Origin: Streptomyces sp. SID12488 | GTDB taxonomy: Bacteria; Actinomycetota; Actinomycetes; Streptomycetales; Streptomycetaceae | Direction of reading: 5' to 3' | NCBI RefSeq assembly: GCF_010548275.1 | Contig: NZ_JAAGLT010000022.1 | Span: 101,352-165,351 of the forward strand | DNA length: 64,000 bases | In this document: piece by piece, positions 41,353 through 49,876 of the stretch | Position numbering within the stretch: position 1 is the first letter of the stretch | Layout: each line of letters starts with the position of its first letter | The notes under the pieces: model-generated | The model's input: the letters and a program-made list of their open reading frames with translations, nothing else | Told to the model about the DNA's origin: nothing | The model's database searches: none | Translations under genes and position numbers: made by a program

Positions 41353-42612
41353 CTACCGCAACCCCGCTCCCAACCGCCGCAGCCCTTCCCCGATCTCGTC
41401 CGGAGTCTGGGTGACGAAGCACAACCGCATCGTCGCCCGGCCCGCCCTGTCCACCTGGTCCGCCCGGTCAGGCCCGCCCACGAAGAAGGGCGCCCCCGGG
41501 ACGTACGCGACACCCCGCTCCACCACCCCCCGGAACAGGGCAGCGGTGTCGTACGACTCCGGCAGCCGGGCCCAGAGGAACATGCCGCCCTCGGGACGGG
41601 TCCAGGTCGAGCCCTCCGGGAGCGCGTCCCCGATGCCGTCGAGCATGGCGTCGCGCCGCTCCCCGTAGACGCGGGCCACCCGCCGCACATGGGCGTCCAG
41701 GTCCCGGTCGGCCAGGTACCGAGCCGCGGCGAGCTGGTTGACGGTCGGGGTGTGCAGGTCGGCGGCCTGCTTGGCGACGGTGCACGCGCGCAGCAAGTCC
41801 GCCGGTGCCCGCAGCCAGCCCAGCCGCAGTCCTGGCGCCATGACCTTGGAGAAGGAGCCGAGCAGGACCGTACGATCCTCCGCGCCCGGACAGGACGCGA
41901 TCCACGGCACGCGCTCACCCTCGAAGCGCAGCTCGCCGTACGGATCGTCCTCGACGATCCACAGCCCGAGCCGCGCGGCGACCTCCGCCACGGCGGCCCG
42001 GCGCTCGCCCGGCATGGTCTGCCCGGTCGGATTCCGGAAGTTGGGCACGGTGTAGAGCAGCTTGGGCCGGTGCCGGACGACCAGTTCCTCCAGCGCCCCC
42101 GGAGTGATCCCGTCCTCGTCCCCGGGGACGGCGATCACCCGCGCGCCCGCCAGCCCGAACACCTGAAGTGCCGCGAGATAGCAGGGGTTTTCGACGAGGA
42201 CGACGTCCCCGGGGTCGATCAGTGCGGTGGCGAGCAGCGACAGCGCCTGCTGGGAACCGGTGGTGACGAGGAGCTCGTCGGCGTCGGTGGGCAGACCGCG
42301 TGCGGTGTGCCGCCGGGCGAGCGCCTCACGCAGGGCCGGCTCGCCCTCGGTCGTGGCGTACTGCAGGGCCCGCGCGGGCGTGTCCGCGAACACGTCCCGG
42401 AACGCGGCGGCCACGCCCTCCGCGTCGAACAACTCGGGTGCGGGCAGCCCGCCCGCGAAGTTGATCACCTCGGGCCGCGCGGTGACGGCCAGGATGTCCC
42501 TTACGGCCGACCCGCCGACCGCCCGTACCCGCGCGGCGAACGCGGGCACGGAGGCGGAAGCGGAAGCGGAAGCGGAAGTTGCTGTCGCCGGGGCTGTCGC
42601 AGGGGCTGTCAT
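41353..42612 (-). CDS. PLP-dependent aminotransferase (2-aminoadipate/MocR-like, fold type I)
   Basis: This 419-residue enzyme has INFAGGLPAPELFDAEGV, the cofactor loop TTGSQQALSLLATAL, NFRNPTGQTM, EDDPYGELRF, the PLP Lys in LGSFSKVMAPGLRLGW and an Arg near the C-terminus in ATMRLCFVTQTP. This is the class I/II group that includes LysN/2-aminoadipate aminotransferases and MocR-like domains, here without a GntR head. The first 25 residues are Ala/Thr/Ser repeats encoded by GGAAGC-type hexamers. ATG 42612 has AAGGAG seven bases upstream. The amino donor and acceptor are not predictable. Confidence 0.9.
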   Translation of the reverse strand: MTAPATAPATATSASASASASVPAFAARVRAVGGSAVRDILAVTARPEVINFAGGLPAPELFDAEGVAAAFRDVFADTPARALQYATTEGEPALREALARRHTARGLPTDADELLVTTGSQQALSLLATALIDPGDVVLVENPCYLAALQVFGLAGARVIAVPGDEDGITPGALEELVVRHRPKLLYTVPNFRNPTGQTMPGERRAAVAEVAARLGLWIVEDDPYGELRFEGERVPWIASCPGAEDRTVLLGSFSKVMAPGLRLGWLRAPADLLRACTVAKQAADLHTPTVNQLAAARYLADRDLDAHVRRVARVYGERRDAMLDGIGDALPEGSTWTRPEGGMFLWARLPESYDTAALFRGVVERGVAYVPGAPFFVGGPDRADQVDRAGRATMRLCFVTQTPDEIGEGLRRLGAGLR

Positions 42613-42723
42613 GTGCGGCTCCTTCAGGCGGGCGGGCGATACGGCTCCTGCCCACACCCTAGGGAAATGCATGCCGCCTACAACCGCTTTTCACCATCCG
42701 GACGCCCGAGCCGAATGCAACCC

Positions 42724-42783
42724 CTACGCCTTCAACCTCTACGCCTTCAGCCCGTGCACCTTCAGGCCATACGCCTTCAGGCC
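42724..42783 (-). repeat. 15-bp tandem repeat at the methyltransferase 3' end
   Basis: Four 15-bp units start at 42724, 42739, 42754 and 42769, with core TACGCCTTCA. The stop codon of the methyltransferase (42777-42779) is in the last unit. Readthrough would give pentapeptide repeats. Confidence 0.85.
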
Positions 42784-43679
42784 TTTCGGCCACTCGCCGC
42801 GTACACGTTGATGTCCGCGTCCGTGACGTCGTTGATGTCGCGGTAGCGGACCTTTTCGATGTCGTCCAGGGAGTCGAAGTACGCGGCGTCGACCTGCTCC
42901 GGGACCGGCGCACCATCGTCGGGACGCCAGTGGTGGGCGGGCACGACATCCGGCTCGTCGAGGGTGAGCCCGTTCTCCTCGAAGAAGCGTTCCACCTCGG
43001 CCCTGGAGCGCAGCACGAAGGTGAACCCGCGCTCGGTGTACGTCCGTTGGACCGCGCGGATGTTCTCGGGATTCAGGTCCTCGGTGAGGTGACTGAGGAC
43101 GAGCCGGCTCCCGGAGGGCAGCGCGTCGACCAGGTCGCGCACGATGTCGTACGCCTCCGGCTCGGCCACGAAGTGCAGGACCGCCGCGAGGACGAGCGCG
43201 ATCGGCTGGTCGAAGTCGAGGGTCTTGCGGGCGTGTTCGAGGATCTGGGCCGGGTCGGCCAGGTCGGCGTCGATGTAGTCGGTGCGGCCCTCCGGCCCGC
43301 TGGTGAGCAGGGCGCGCGCATGGGCGAGGACGATCGGGTCGTTGTCGACGTACACGACCCGGGTGTCGGGGGCGATGCGCTGGGCGATCTGGTGGACGTT
43401 GTCCTGCGTGGGCAGGCCGGTGCCGATGTCGAGGAACTGGCGGACGCCCTCGTCCGTCGCCATGGCGGTCACGGCGCGGCGCATGAAGTCGCGGTTGTGC
43501 CGGACGTCCAGGTATCCGCGCGGATTGGCGGCGAGCGCTGCGGCGGCCGCGTTGCGGTCGGCCTCGTAGTTGTCCTTGCCGCCGAGGAAGACGTCGTAGA
43601 CCCGGGCCGGGTGGGCCTTGGTGGTGTCGATCCTCCTTCTCAGTTCGGCGGGGTCCTGACTGAGAGCATCGCCGCTCAT
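42777..43679 (-). CDS. SAM-dependent methyltransferase, DUF574 family
   Basis: This 300-residue protein has the signature of the Streptomyces-abundant DUF574/Methyltransf_19 family: HPARVYDVFLGGKDNYEADRNAA, NRDFMRRAVTAMA, QFLDIGTGLPTQDNVHQIAQ (SAM loop), VVYVDNDPIVLAHARALL and VLAAVLHFV, then LVLSHLTED. The ATG at 43679 has GGAGAG just upstream. Substrates are unknown; many genomes hold ten or more copies. The gene ends inside a 15-bp tandem repeat. Confidence 0.93.
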   Translation of the reverse strand: MSGDALSQDPAELRRRIDTTKAHPARVYDVFLGGKDNYEADRNAAAAALAANPRGYLDVRHNRDFMRRAVTAMATDEGVRQFLDIGTGLPTQDNVHQIAQRIAPDTRVVYVDNDPIVLAHARALLTSGPEGRTDYIDADLADPAQILEHARKTLDFDQPIALVLAAVLHFVAEPEAYDIVRDLVDALPSGSRLVLSHLTEDLNPENIRAVQRTYTERGFTFVLRSRAEVERFFEENGLTLDEPDVVPAHHWRPDDGAPVPEQVDAAYFDSLDDIEKVRYRDINDVTDADINVYAASGRKA

Positions 43680-43972
43680 GTGGCCTCTCCATGGGGAGCC
43701 TGGTGTCCAAACCTCTTCAACGGACAACAACCTAGCTGGCGACCGCAGTTGATATTCGAAAATCGACCGTCGGACCGTCCCGGAACAGGCTCCCGCCGTC
43801 CCGGACCATCCCGGAACGGAACACCATCACCGCAGGTCAGCGCGGTGGTCCACCGACAGGCGTCCCAGATTCGCCGCGAAACATGGTGCTGGGACGGGTC
43901 ACGGCACAAGCTGTTGCCAGCCGAGAGGCACCGTCACCCTCCCCTCCCCTTCCCCTCCGAAAGGGCACACCC

Positions 43973-44191
43973 ATGTCCGTACGCACCTCCCGTACGCGCC
44001 TGTTCGCCGCCACGGCAATCGCGCTCGTCGCGCTCACCACACTCACGGCGTGCGAGGACGGCGAGGGCGTACGGGACGAGGGCCCGTCATCGTCGTCCGC
44101 GAATTCCGAACCCGGACACGCGTCCGGCACGGGACCCGCCCTCGGAGTCGGAGGGGCTCACACCATACGGGCGGCCTCGGTGGCCCAGTAG
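43973..44191 (+). CDS. Small lipoprotein convergent with and overlapping hemB
   Basis: This 72-residue protein has SVRTSRTRLFAATAIALVALTTLTAC as the signal and lipobox (Cys about residue 27), then DGEGVRDEGPSSSSANSEPG and a neutral tail. The last about 11 codons (44158-44191) run antisense over the hemB 3' end, so the tail may be non-native. Small secreted lipoproteins of this type are common in Streptomyces and have no assigned function. Confidence 0.6.
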   Translation: MSVRTSRTRLFAATAIALVALTTLTACEDGEGVRDEGPSSSSANSEPGHASGTGPALGVGGAHTIRAASVAQ

Positions 44192-45147
44192 GTGAGGATG
44201 TTCTGCGCGCCGGCGCGCTTGATCCCGGTCAGGGTCTCCAGGATGGCCCGCTCCCGGTCGACCCAGCCCTTCTCCGCCGCGGCCTCGACCATCGAGTACT
44301 CGCCGGAGATCTGATAGGCGACGACAGGTACGTCCACGGCGTCGGCGACGCGGGCGAGGATGTCGAGATAGGGCCCGGCGGGCTTCACCATGACCATGTC
44401 GGCGCCCTCCTCCAGGTCGAGCGCCAGCTCCCTCAGCGACTCCCGGACGTTGGCGGGGTCCTGCTGATACGTCTTCCGGTCCCCCTTCAGCGAGGAGCCG
44501 ACGGCTTCCCGGAAGGGCCCGTAGAAGGCGGACGAGTACTTGGCGGTGTAGGCGAGGATGGCGACGTCCTCGCGCCCGATCTGATCAAGGGCATCGCGAA
44601 CGACCCCGATCTGCCCGTCCATCATCCCGCTGGGACCCACGACATGGGCCCCCGCGTCAGCCTGCACCTGGGCCATCTCGGCGTACCGCTCCAGGGTGGC
44701 GTCGTTGTCGACGCGCCCTTCCGCGTCCAGGACCCCGCAGTGCCCGTGATCGGTGGTCTCGTCGAGACAGAGGTCGGACATGACGAGCAGCTCGTCCCCC
44801 ACCTCGGCCCGCACATCACGGATGGCGACCTGGAGAATCCCGTCCGGATCGGTACCGGGGGTCCCGAGGGCGTCCTTCTTCCCCTCCTCGGGCACCCCGA
44901 AGAGCATGATCCCGGAGACCCCGGCCGCCACGGCGTCCACGGCAGCCTTCTTCAGACTGTCCCGCGTGTGCTGGAAGACCCCGGGCATCGCGGAGATCGG
45001 AACGGGCTCAGTCACCCCTTCCCGCACGAAGGCGGGAAGGATGAAGTCGGCGGGATGCAGCCGGGTCTCGGCGACCATGCGCCGCATGACAGGCAAGGTA
45101 CGCAGCCGCCGAGGACGCGCACCGGGAAAGGATCCGTACTTCGACAT
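44158..45147 (-). CDS. hemB: Delta-aminolevulinic acid dehydratase (porphobilinogen synthase)
   Basis: This 329-residue enzyme condenses two 5-aminolevulinate molecules to porphobilinogen, the second step of tetrapyrrole synthesis. Visible motifs are VMSDLCLDETTDHGHCGVLD (metal region with Cys/His/Cys), AHVVGPSGMMDGQIGVVRDAL, the Lys in LAYTAKYSSAFYGPFREA, and the Schiff-base Lys in ADMVMVKPAGPYLDIL, then YQISGEYSMV. It is 225 bp downstream of hemD, with a dispersed repeat between, so it may have its own promoter. Cytosolic homo-oligomer. Confidence 0.97.
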   Translation of the reverse strand: MSKYGSFPGARPRRLRTLPVMRRMVAETRLHPADFILPAFVREGVTEPVPISAMPGVFQHTRDSLKKAAVDAVAAGVSGIMLFGVPEEGKKDALGTPGTDPDGILQVAIRDVRAEVGDELLVMSDLCLDETTDHGHCGVLDAEGRVDNDATLERYAEMAQVQADAGAHVVGPSGMMDGQIGVVRDALDQIGREDVAILAYTAKYSSAFYGPFREAVGSSLKGDRKTYQQDPANVRESLRELALDLEEGADMVMVKPAGPYLDILARVADAVDVPVVAYQISGEYSMVEAAAEKGWVDRERAILETLTGIKRAGAQNILTYWATEAARMV

Positions 45148-45205
45148 ACCAACACGCTACGCCCGCCCCACGTCCCCCTTTACCGACGCGGCGTCGGGGG
45201 CATTT

Positions 45206-45270
45206 CAGCCCGTCCGGCGTTTGAGGACGAGGCCTTCAGGGCCGAAGGGGGGTCTGGGGGCGCAGCCCCC
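45206..45270. repeat. Dispersed intergenic repeat, copy 2
   Basis: It matches copy 1 at 28281-28347 closely (CAGCCCGTCCGGCGTTTGAG start and GGTCTGGGGGCGCAGCCCCC end). It lies between hemB and hemD. Confidence 0.85.
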
Positions 45271-45334
45271 AGGAACAGGACGGGACGGGAAGGGGCGGCG
45301 GGGGCGAAACCAACCCACCGCCGCCCCCACCGCA

Positions 45335-45396
45335 CCCCGGACTAAGTCGTCCGCCTCCGCCGAGCCCCCGGACTAAGTCGTCCGCCTCCGCCGAGC
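45335..45396 (-). repeat. 31-bp perfect tandem duplication of the hemD tail
   Basis: Units 45335-45365 and 45366-45396 are identical. The second contains the hemD stop codon (45373-45375) and its last codons; the first is an extra copy just downstream of the stop. It looks like recent slippage. Confidence 0.88.
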
Positions 45397-47079
45397 CCCC
45401 GGCCGCCGCTCACTGGGCCGGGTGACCGGATCCCCCGACTCCACGGCGGAAGCCCTCCGCCGCAACCCGAAGTCCGCCAACGCCTCGGCCAACTTGTGCA
45501 CGGACGGCTCCGGAGCCATCACATCGACCCGCAGCCCATGCTCCTCGGCGGTCTTCGCCGTGGCAGGCCCGATACACGCGATCACCGTCACGTTGTGAGG
45601 CTTGCCCGCGATCCCCACCAGGTTCCGCACGGTGGACGACGACGTGAAGAGAACGGCGTCGAAGCCACCCCCCTTGATCGCCTCCCGGGTCTCCTGCGGC
45701 GGCGGCGACGCCCGCACGGTCCGATAGGCCGTGACGTCGTCGACCTCCCAGCCCAACTCGATGAGCCCGGCCACCAGCGTCTCGGTGGCGATGTCGGCCC
45801 GGGGCAGGAAAACGCGGTCGATCGGATCGAAGACCGGGTCGTAGGGAGGCCAGTCGTCGAGCAACCCGGCAGCCGACTGCTCGCCACTGGGCACCAGATC
45901 GGGCTTCACGCCGAACGCGACCAGCGCCTTGGCGGTCTGGTCACCCACAGCGGCGACCTTGATCCCGGCGAAGGCACGGGCGTCGAGCCCGTACTCCTCG
46001 AACTTCTCACGAACCGCCTTCACCGCGTTCACCGAGGTGAAAGCGATCCACTCATAACGGCCCGTGACCAGCCCCTTGACCGCCCGCTCCATCTGCTGCG
46101 GAGTTCTCGGCGGCTCGACGGCGATCGTCGGCACCTCGTGCGGCACGGCCCCGTAGGACCGCAGTTGGTCGGAGAGCGACGCCGACTGCTCCTTGGTACG
46201 CGGCACCAGCACCCGCCACCCGAACAGCGGCTTGTTCTCGAACCACGACAGCTGCTCGCGCTGAGCGGCGGCGAACCGCTCACCGACCACGGCTATCACG
46301 GGCCGGCCACCGTCGGGGGACGGGAGCACCTTGCCTTGCTTGAACGTCTGGGCGATGGTCCCCAGCGTGGCCGACCAGGTCCGCTGACGCGTCGTGGTCC
46401 CGGCGATCGTCACGGTCAGCGGAGTGTCGGGCTTGCGCCCGGCCGCGACCAGCTCACCCGCGGCGGCGGCAACCGAGTCGAGCGTCGTGGAGACGACGAC
46501 CGTCCCGTCGGACGCCCCGACCTCGGTCCAGCAGCGGTCCGACGCCGTACGGGCGTCCACGAACCGGACGTCCGCGCCCTGCGCGTCCCGCAGCGGCACA
46601 CCCGCGTACGCGGGCACGCCCACGGCCGCCGCGACACCCGGGACCACCTCGAACGGGACACCGGCGCGAACGCACGCCAGCATCTCCCCGGCGGCGTACG
46701 CGTCGAGCCCGGGATCCCCGGACACCGCACGCACGACCCGCCTGCCGCCCCGTGCGGCCTCCATGACAAGATGTGCGGCATCCCGCACAGCGGGTACACC
46801 AGCGGTCGTTGACGCGCCGTCAACAACCGTTAGTTGAGGCGTGCCTGTGCCTGGATACGTGCTGCCAATAGGCGTGTCCAATTCGGTGTTGAGCTCGGCG
46901 ACGCCTTGTCTGGCGTGTGGGCGTACGACGTCGAGCACCTCGTGCTCGGCGACCAGTACGTCCGCGACCGCCAGCGCCTCGACGGCGCGCAGAGTCAGTA
47001 GTCCCGGATCCCCGGGTCCGGCACCGAGAAAGGTGACGTGCCCATGGTCCGGACCGGCGGGAAGGTTGGTGGGGCTCAC
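45373..47079 (-). CDS. hemD: Bifunctional uroporphyrinogen-III methyltransferase/uroporphyrinogen-III synthase
   Basis: This 568-residue fusion has an N-terminal SAM-dependent methyltransferase domain (GHVTFLGAGPGDPGLLTLRAVEALAVADVLVAE, RRVVRAVSGDPGLDAY, VPFEVVPGVAAAVGVPAYAGVPL) and a C-terminal HemD domain (FGWRVLVPRTKEQSASLSDQLRSYGAVPHEVPTIAVEPP, YEWIAFTSVNAVKAVREKFEEYGL, VDDVTAYRTV, FDAVLFTSSSTVRNLVG). It closes hydroxymethylbilane to uroporphyrinogen III and can divert it toward sirohaem or cobalamin. The GTG at 47079 overlaps the hemC stop by 4 nt. The C-terminus is Arg-rich and lies in the tandem duplication above. Confidence 0.95.
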   Translation of the reverse strand: MSPTNLPAGPDHGHVTFLGAGPGDPGLLTLRAVEALAVADVLVAEHEVLDVVRPHARQGVAELNTELDTPIGSTYPGTGTPQLTVVDGASTTAGVPAVRDAAHLVMEAARGGRRVVRAVSGDPGLDAYAAGEMLACVRAGVPFEVVPGVAAAVGVPAYAGVPLRDAQGADVRFVDARTASDRCWTEVGASDGTVVVSTTLDSVAAAAGELVAAGRKPDTPLTVTIAGTTTRQRTWSATLGTIAQTFKQGKVLPSPDGGRPVIAVVGERFAAAQREQLSWFENKPLFGWRVLVPRTKEQSASLSDQLRSYGAVPHEVPTIAVEPPRTPQQMERAVKGLVTGRYEWIAFTSVNAVKAVREKFEEYGLDARAFAGIKVAAVGDQTAKALVAFGVKPDLVPSGEQSAAGLLDDWPPYDPVFDPIDRVFLPRADIATETLVAGLIELGWEVDDVTAYRTVRASPPPQETREAIKGGGFDAVLFTSSSTVRNLVGIAGKPHNVTVIACIGPATAKTAEEHGLRVDVMAPEPSVHKLAEALADFGLRRRASAVESGDPVTRPSERRPGARRRRTT

Positions 47080-48056
47080 TGTGCTCGCTCCCCCATCAGA
47101 CCGGCCGCGCCCTTGGCAAGCATCTCGGCTGCGAGTACACGGCCGAGCGCCATTGCTTGGTCGTACGTCTCGGGCACGGGACCGGTGGTGGACAGCTGCA
47201 CCAGCGTCGAGCCGTCGGTCGTGCCGACGACGCCGCGCAGGCGCATCTCCTTGACAATCTGCCCGTCGGCCAGCAGGTCGGCCAGCGCGCCCACAGGGGC
47301 GCTGCAACCGGCCTCCAGGGCGGCGAGCAGTGACCGTTCGGCGGTCACGGCGGCCCGGGTGTCCGGGTCGTCGAGCTCGCCGAGTGCCGCGATCAGGTCA
47401 GAGTCGCGGGAGGTGTTCCCCGCTCTGCACTCGATCGCCAGGGCCCCTTGGCCAGGGGCAGGCAGAACCATGTCGACCGACAGGAAGTCGGTCACCTCGT
47501 CGGCGCGCCCGATGCGGTTGAGGCCGGCCGCGGCCAGCACCACCGCATCCAGCTCACCACTGCGCACGAACCCGATCCGGGTGTCGACGTTCCCCCGGAC
47601 CGGTACGACCTCGATGTCCAGGTCGTGGGCACGCGCGTACGAGTTCAGCTGGGCGGTGCGCCGCGTCGAGCCCGTCCCGACCCGCGCGCCGCGCGGCAGG
47701 TCGGTGAACTTCAGCTCGTCGCGCGCCACCAGTACGTCACGCGGATCCTCGCGCTCCGGTACGGCGGCCAGCACCAGGTCGTCGGGCTGCGCGGTCGGCA
47801 GGTCCTTCAGCGAGTGCACCGCGAAGTCGACCTCCCCGCGCAGCAACGCGTCCCGCAGCGCGGTCACGAAGACGCCCGTGCCGCCGATCTGGGCGAGGTC
47901 CTCGCGGGACACGTCGCCGTACGTCGTGATCTCCACGAGCTCGACGGGCCGCCCGGTCAGCCGATGCACGGCGTCGGCGACCTGTCTGGACTGGGCCAGG
48001 GCGAGTTGACTTCGCCTGGTCCCAAGTCTCAGCGCCCCTTGTACTGGCTCACTCAT
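47076..48056 (-). CDS. hemC: Hydroxymethylbilane synthase (porphobilinogen deaminase)
   Basis: This 326-residue enzyme polymerises four porphobilinogens. Visible: LRLGTRRSQLALAQSRQVADAV, TGVFVTALRDALLRGEVDFAVHSLKDLPT, VGTGSTRRTAQL, PVRGNVDTRI and the dipyrromethane-binding Cys in LEAGCSAPVGAL. The ATG at 48056 overlaps the hemA stop (ATGA); an upstream in-frame ATG at 48086 is inside hemA. It is the third gene of the rex-hemA-hemC-hemD operon. Confidence 0.97.
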   Translation of the reverse strand: MSEPVQGALRLGTRRSQLALAQSRQVADAVHRLTGRPVELVEITTYGDVSREDLAQIGGTGVFVTALRDALLRGEVDFAVHSLKDLPTAQPDDLVLAAVPEREDPRDVLVARDELKFTDLPRGARVGTGSTRRTAQLNSYARAHDLDIEVVPVRGNVDTRIGFVRSGELDAVVLAAAGLNRIGRADEVTDFLSVDMVLPAPGQGALAIECRAGNTSRDSDLIAALGELDDPDTRAAVTAERSLLAALEAGCSAPVGALADLLADGQIVKEMRLRGVVGTTDGSTLVQLSTTGPVPETYDQAMALGRVLAAEMLAKGAAGLMGERAQ

Positions 48057-49876
48057 GCTCGCCCTCGGCTTCCGGCGTTCGTCCATGCGTTCTGGTCTGC
48101 GTTCTCGTCGGCCTGGTCCGCCCGGGACACGGAGGCGACCGTCTCCTGGTCGAGGTCGAACAGGGTGCGCAGCGCGTCCGCGTACCCGGCGCCGCCGGGC
48201 TCGGCCGCGAGCTGCTTGACCCGTACGGTCGGCGCGTGCAGCAGTTTGTCGACCACGCGCCGTACGGTCTGCGTGATCTCGGCCCGATGCTTCTCGTCGA
48301 GCCCGGGCAGCCGCCCGTCGAGGCGGGCGATCTCACCGGCGACGACATCGGCGGCCATGGCGCGCAGAGCGACGACGGTGGGGGTGATGTGCGCGGCCCG
48401 CAGGGCTGCCCCGAAGGCCGCGACCTCGTCGGCGACGATCCGCCGGACCTGGTCCACGTCGGCCGCCATCGGGACGTCCGCCGAGGCCTCGGCCAGCGAC
48501 TCGATGTCCACCAGCCGCACTCCGGCCAGCCGGTGCGCGGCGGCGTCGACGTCCCGGGGCATGGCGAGGTCGAGAAGCCAGAGCACGGCCGGGGGCCGCG
48601 GCACACCGGCCGGCATCTCGGGGCGCCGCTGCTCGGGAATGCGCCCGAGGGTGGCGGCGGTCAGGGCGAGCGCGGCGATCAGCTCACGGTCGTCGTCCGG
48701 CGTACGCCGGGCAGCTTCCCGCCGGTCGACAGTCCCGTTGTCCACCCAGGCGGCGTGCTGTTCCAGCGTCGCCGCGTCCATCCCGGCGACGGCGGCCTCG
48801 CCCATCACCGAGAACCCGGCCGACTCCTGCACGGCCTGCCCGGCGGAGAGATCCAGCGGACAGCCGTCGTCGGTACCGATGCTGGTGGGCGGCAGAACCC
48901 CTCGCACGTCTCGTACGTCACCCTGCGAGGCCGTACGAGAGGACAGCCCGGCCTCGTCCGTCGGCACCCGGCCCTCGACGGCCGCCGCGATGATCTCGGC
49001 GGTGAGGACCAGCCCGGTCGCGCCCGTACAGGAAACGGCTATATCGGCACGTGTCAGCTCGAAGGGCACCGATTCGATCGGCACCGCACGGGCGGACACG
49101 GACACCGCGCCACCCTCGTGACCGCCGGCTCCGGAACCCTCGTACTGACTGTTCTCGCTGTTCTCGTTGATGATCTGCGCGAGCCGCTCGGCCCGGTCCG
49201 CCGTGCGGTTGGCGACGACGATCTCGGCGACCCCGAGCCGCGCGAGCGTGGCGGCGGCCAGTGAGGACATCGACCCGGCACCGATGACCAGGGCTTTCTT
49301 GCCCGCGGCCCAGGATTCGACCGACCCGCCGGCAACCCCGGATCCCCTCCCCCCGGCCAGCTGCTGGAGCCCGAAGGTGACCAGGGACTGTCCGGCCCGG
49401 TCGATGCCGGTCTCGGAGTGGGCGCGCTTGCCGACCCGCAGGGCCTGCTGGAACAGGTCGTTCAGCAGCCGGCCGGCGGAGTGCAGATCCTGGGAGAGCG
49501 CGAGCGAGTCCTTGATCTGCCCGAGGACCTGCCCCTCGCCGACGACCATGGAGTCGAGCCCGCAGGCCACGGAGAACAGGTGGTGGACGGCCCGGTCCTC
49601 GTAGTGCACGTACAGGTACGGGGTGAGTTCGTCGAGCCCCACCCCGCTGTGCTGGGCGAGCAGCGTCGACAGCTCGGCGACACCCGCGTGGAACTTGTCC
49701 ACGTCCGCGTACAGCTCGATGCGGTTGCAGGTGGCGAGCAGCGCGGCCTCGGTGGCCGGCTCGGTGGCGACGGTGTCCTGAAGCAACTTGATCTGCGCGT
49801 CCTGGGACAGCGCGACGCGCTCGAGAAGGCTCACGGGAGCGCTGCGGTGGCTCAGCCCGACGACGAGGAGACTCAT
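48053..49876 (-). CDS. hemA: Glutamyl-tRNA reductase with long insertion
   Basis: This enzyme reduces glutamyl-tRNA to glutamate-1-semialdehyde, the committed step of the C5 haem pathway. It has the nucleophile Cys50 in LLATCNRIELYADVDKF, MVVGEGQVLGQIKDSL, the NADPH loop KKALVIGAGSMSSLAAATLARLGVAEIVVANRTADRAERLA and a C-terminal dimerisation domain (RRVVDKLLHAPTVRVKQL). It is 607 residues, about 180 more than E. coli HemA. The additional part lies mainly between the NADPH and dimerisation domains, with a Gly/Ser/Asn stretch and a segment GVLPPTSIGTDDGCPLDLSAGQAVQE. The ATG overlaps the rex stop. Confidence 0.96.
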   Translation of the reverse strand: MSLLVVGLSHRSAPVSLLERVALSQDAQIKLLQDTVATEPATEAALLATCNRIELYADVDKFHAGVAELSTLLAQHSGVGLDELTPYLYVHYEDRAVHHLFSVACGLDSMVVGEGQVLGQIKDSLALSQDLHSAGRLLNDLFQQALRVGKRAHSETGIDRAGQSLVTFGLQQLAGGRGSGVAGGSVESWAAGKKALVIGAGSMSSLAAATLARLGVAEIVVANRTADRAERLAQIINENSENSQYEGSGAGGHEGGAVSVSARAVPIESVPFELTRADIAVSCTGATGLVLTAEIIAAAVEGRVPTDEAGLSSRTASQGDVRDVRGVLPPTSIGTDDGCPLDLSAGQAVQESAGFSVMGEAAVAGMDAATLEQHAAWVDNGTVDRREAARRTPDDDRELIAALALTAATLGRIPEQRRPEMPAGVPRPPAVLWLLDLAMPRDVDAAAHRLAGVRLVDIESLAEASADVPMAADVDQVRRIVADEVAAFGAALRAAHITPTVVALRAMAADVVAGEIARLDGRLPGLDEKHRAEITQTVRRVVDKLLHAPTVRVKQLAAEPGGAGYADALRTLFDLDQETVASVSRADQADENADQNAWTNAGSRGRA

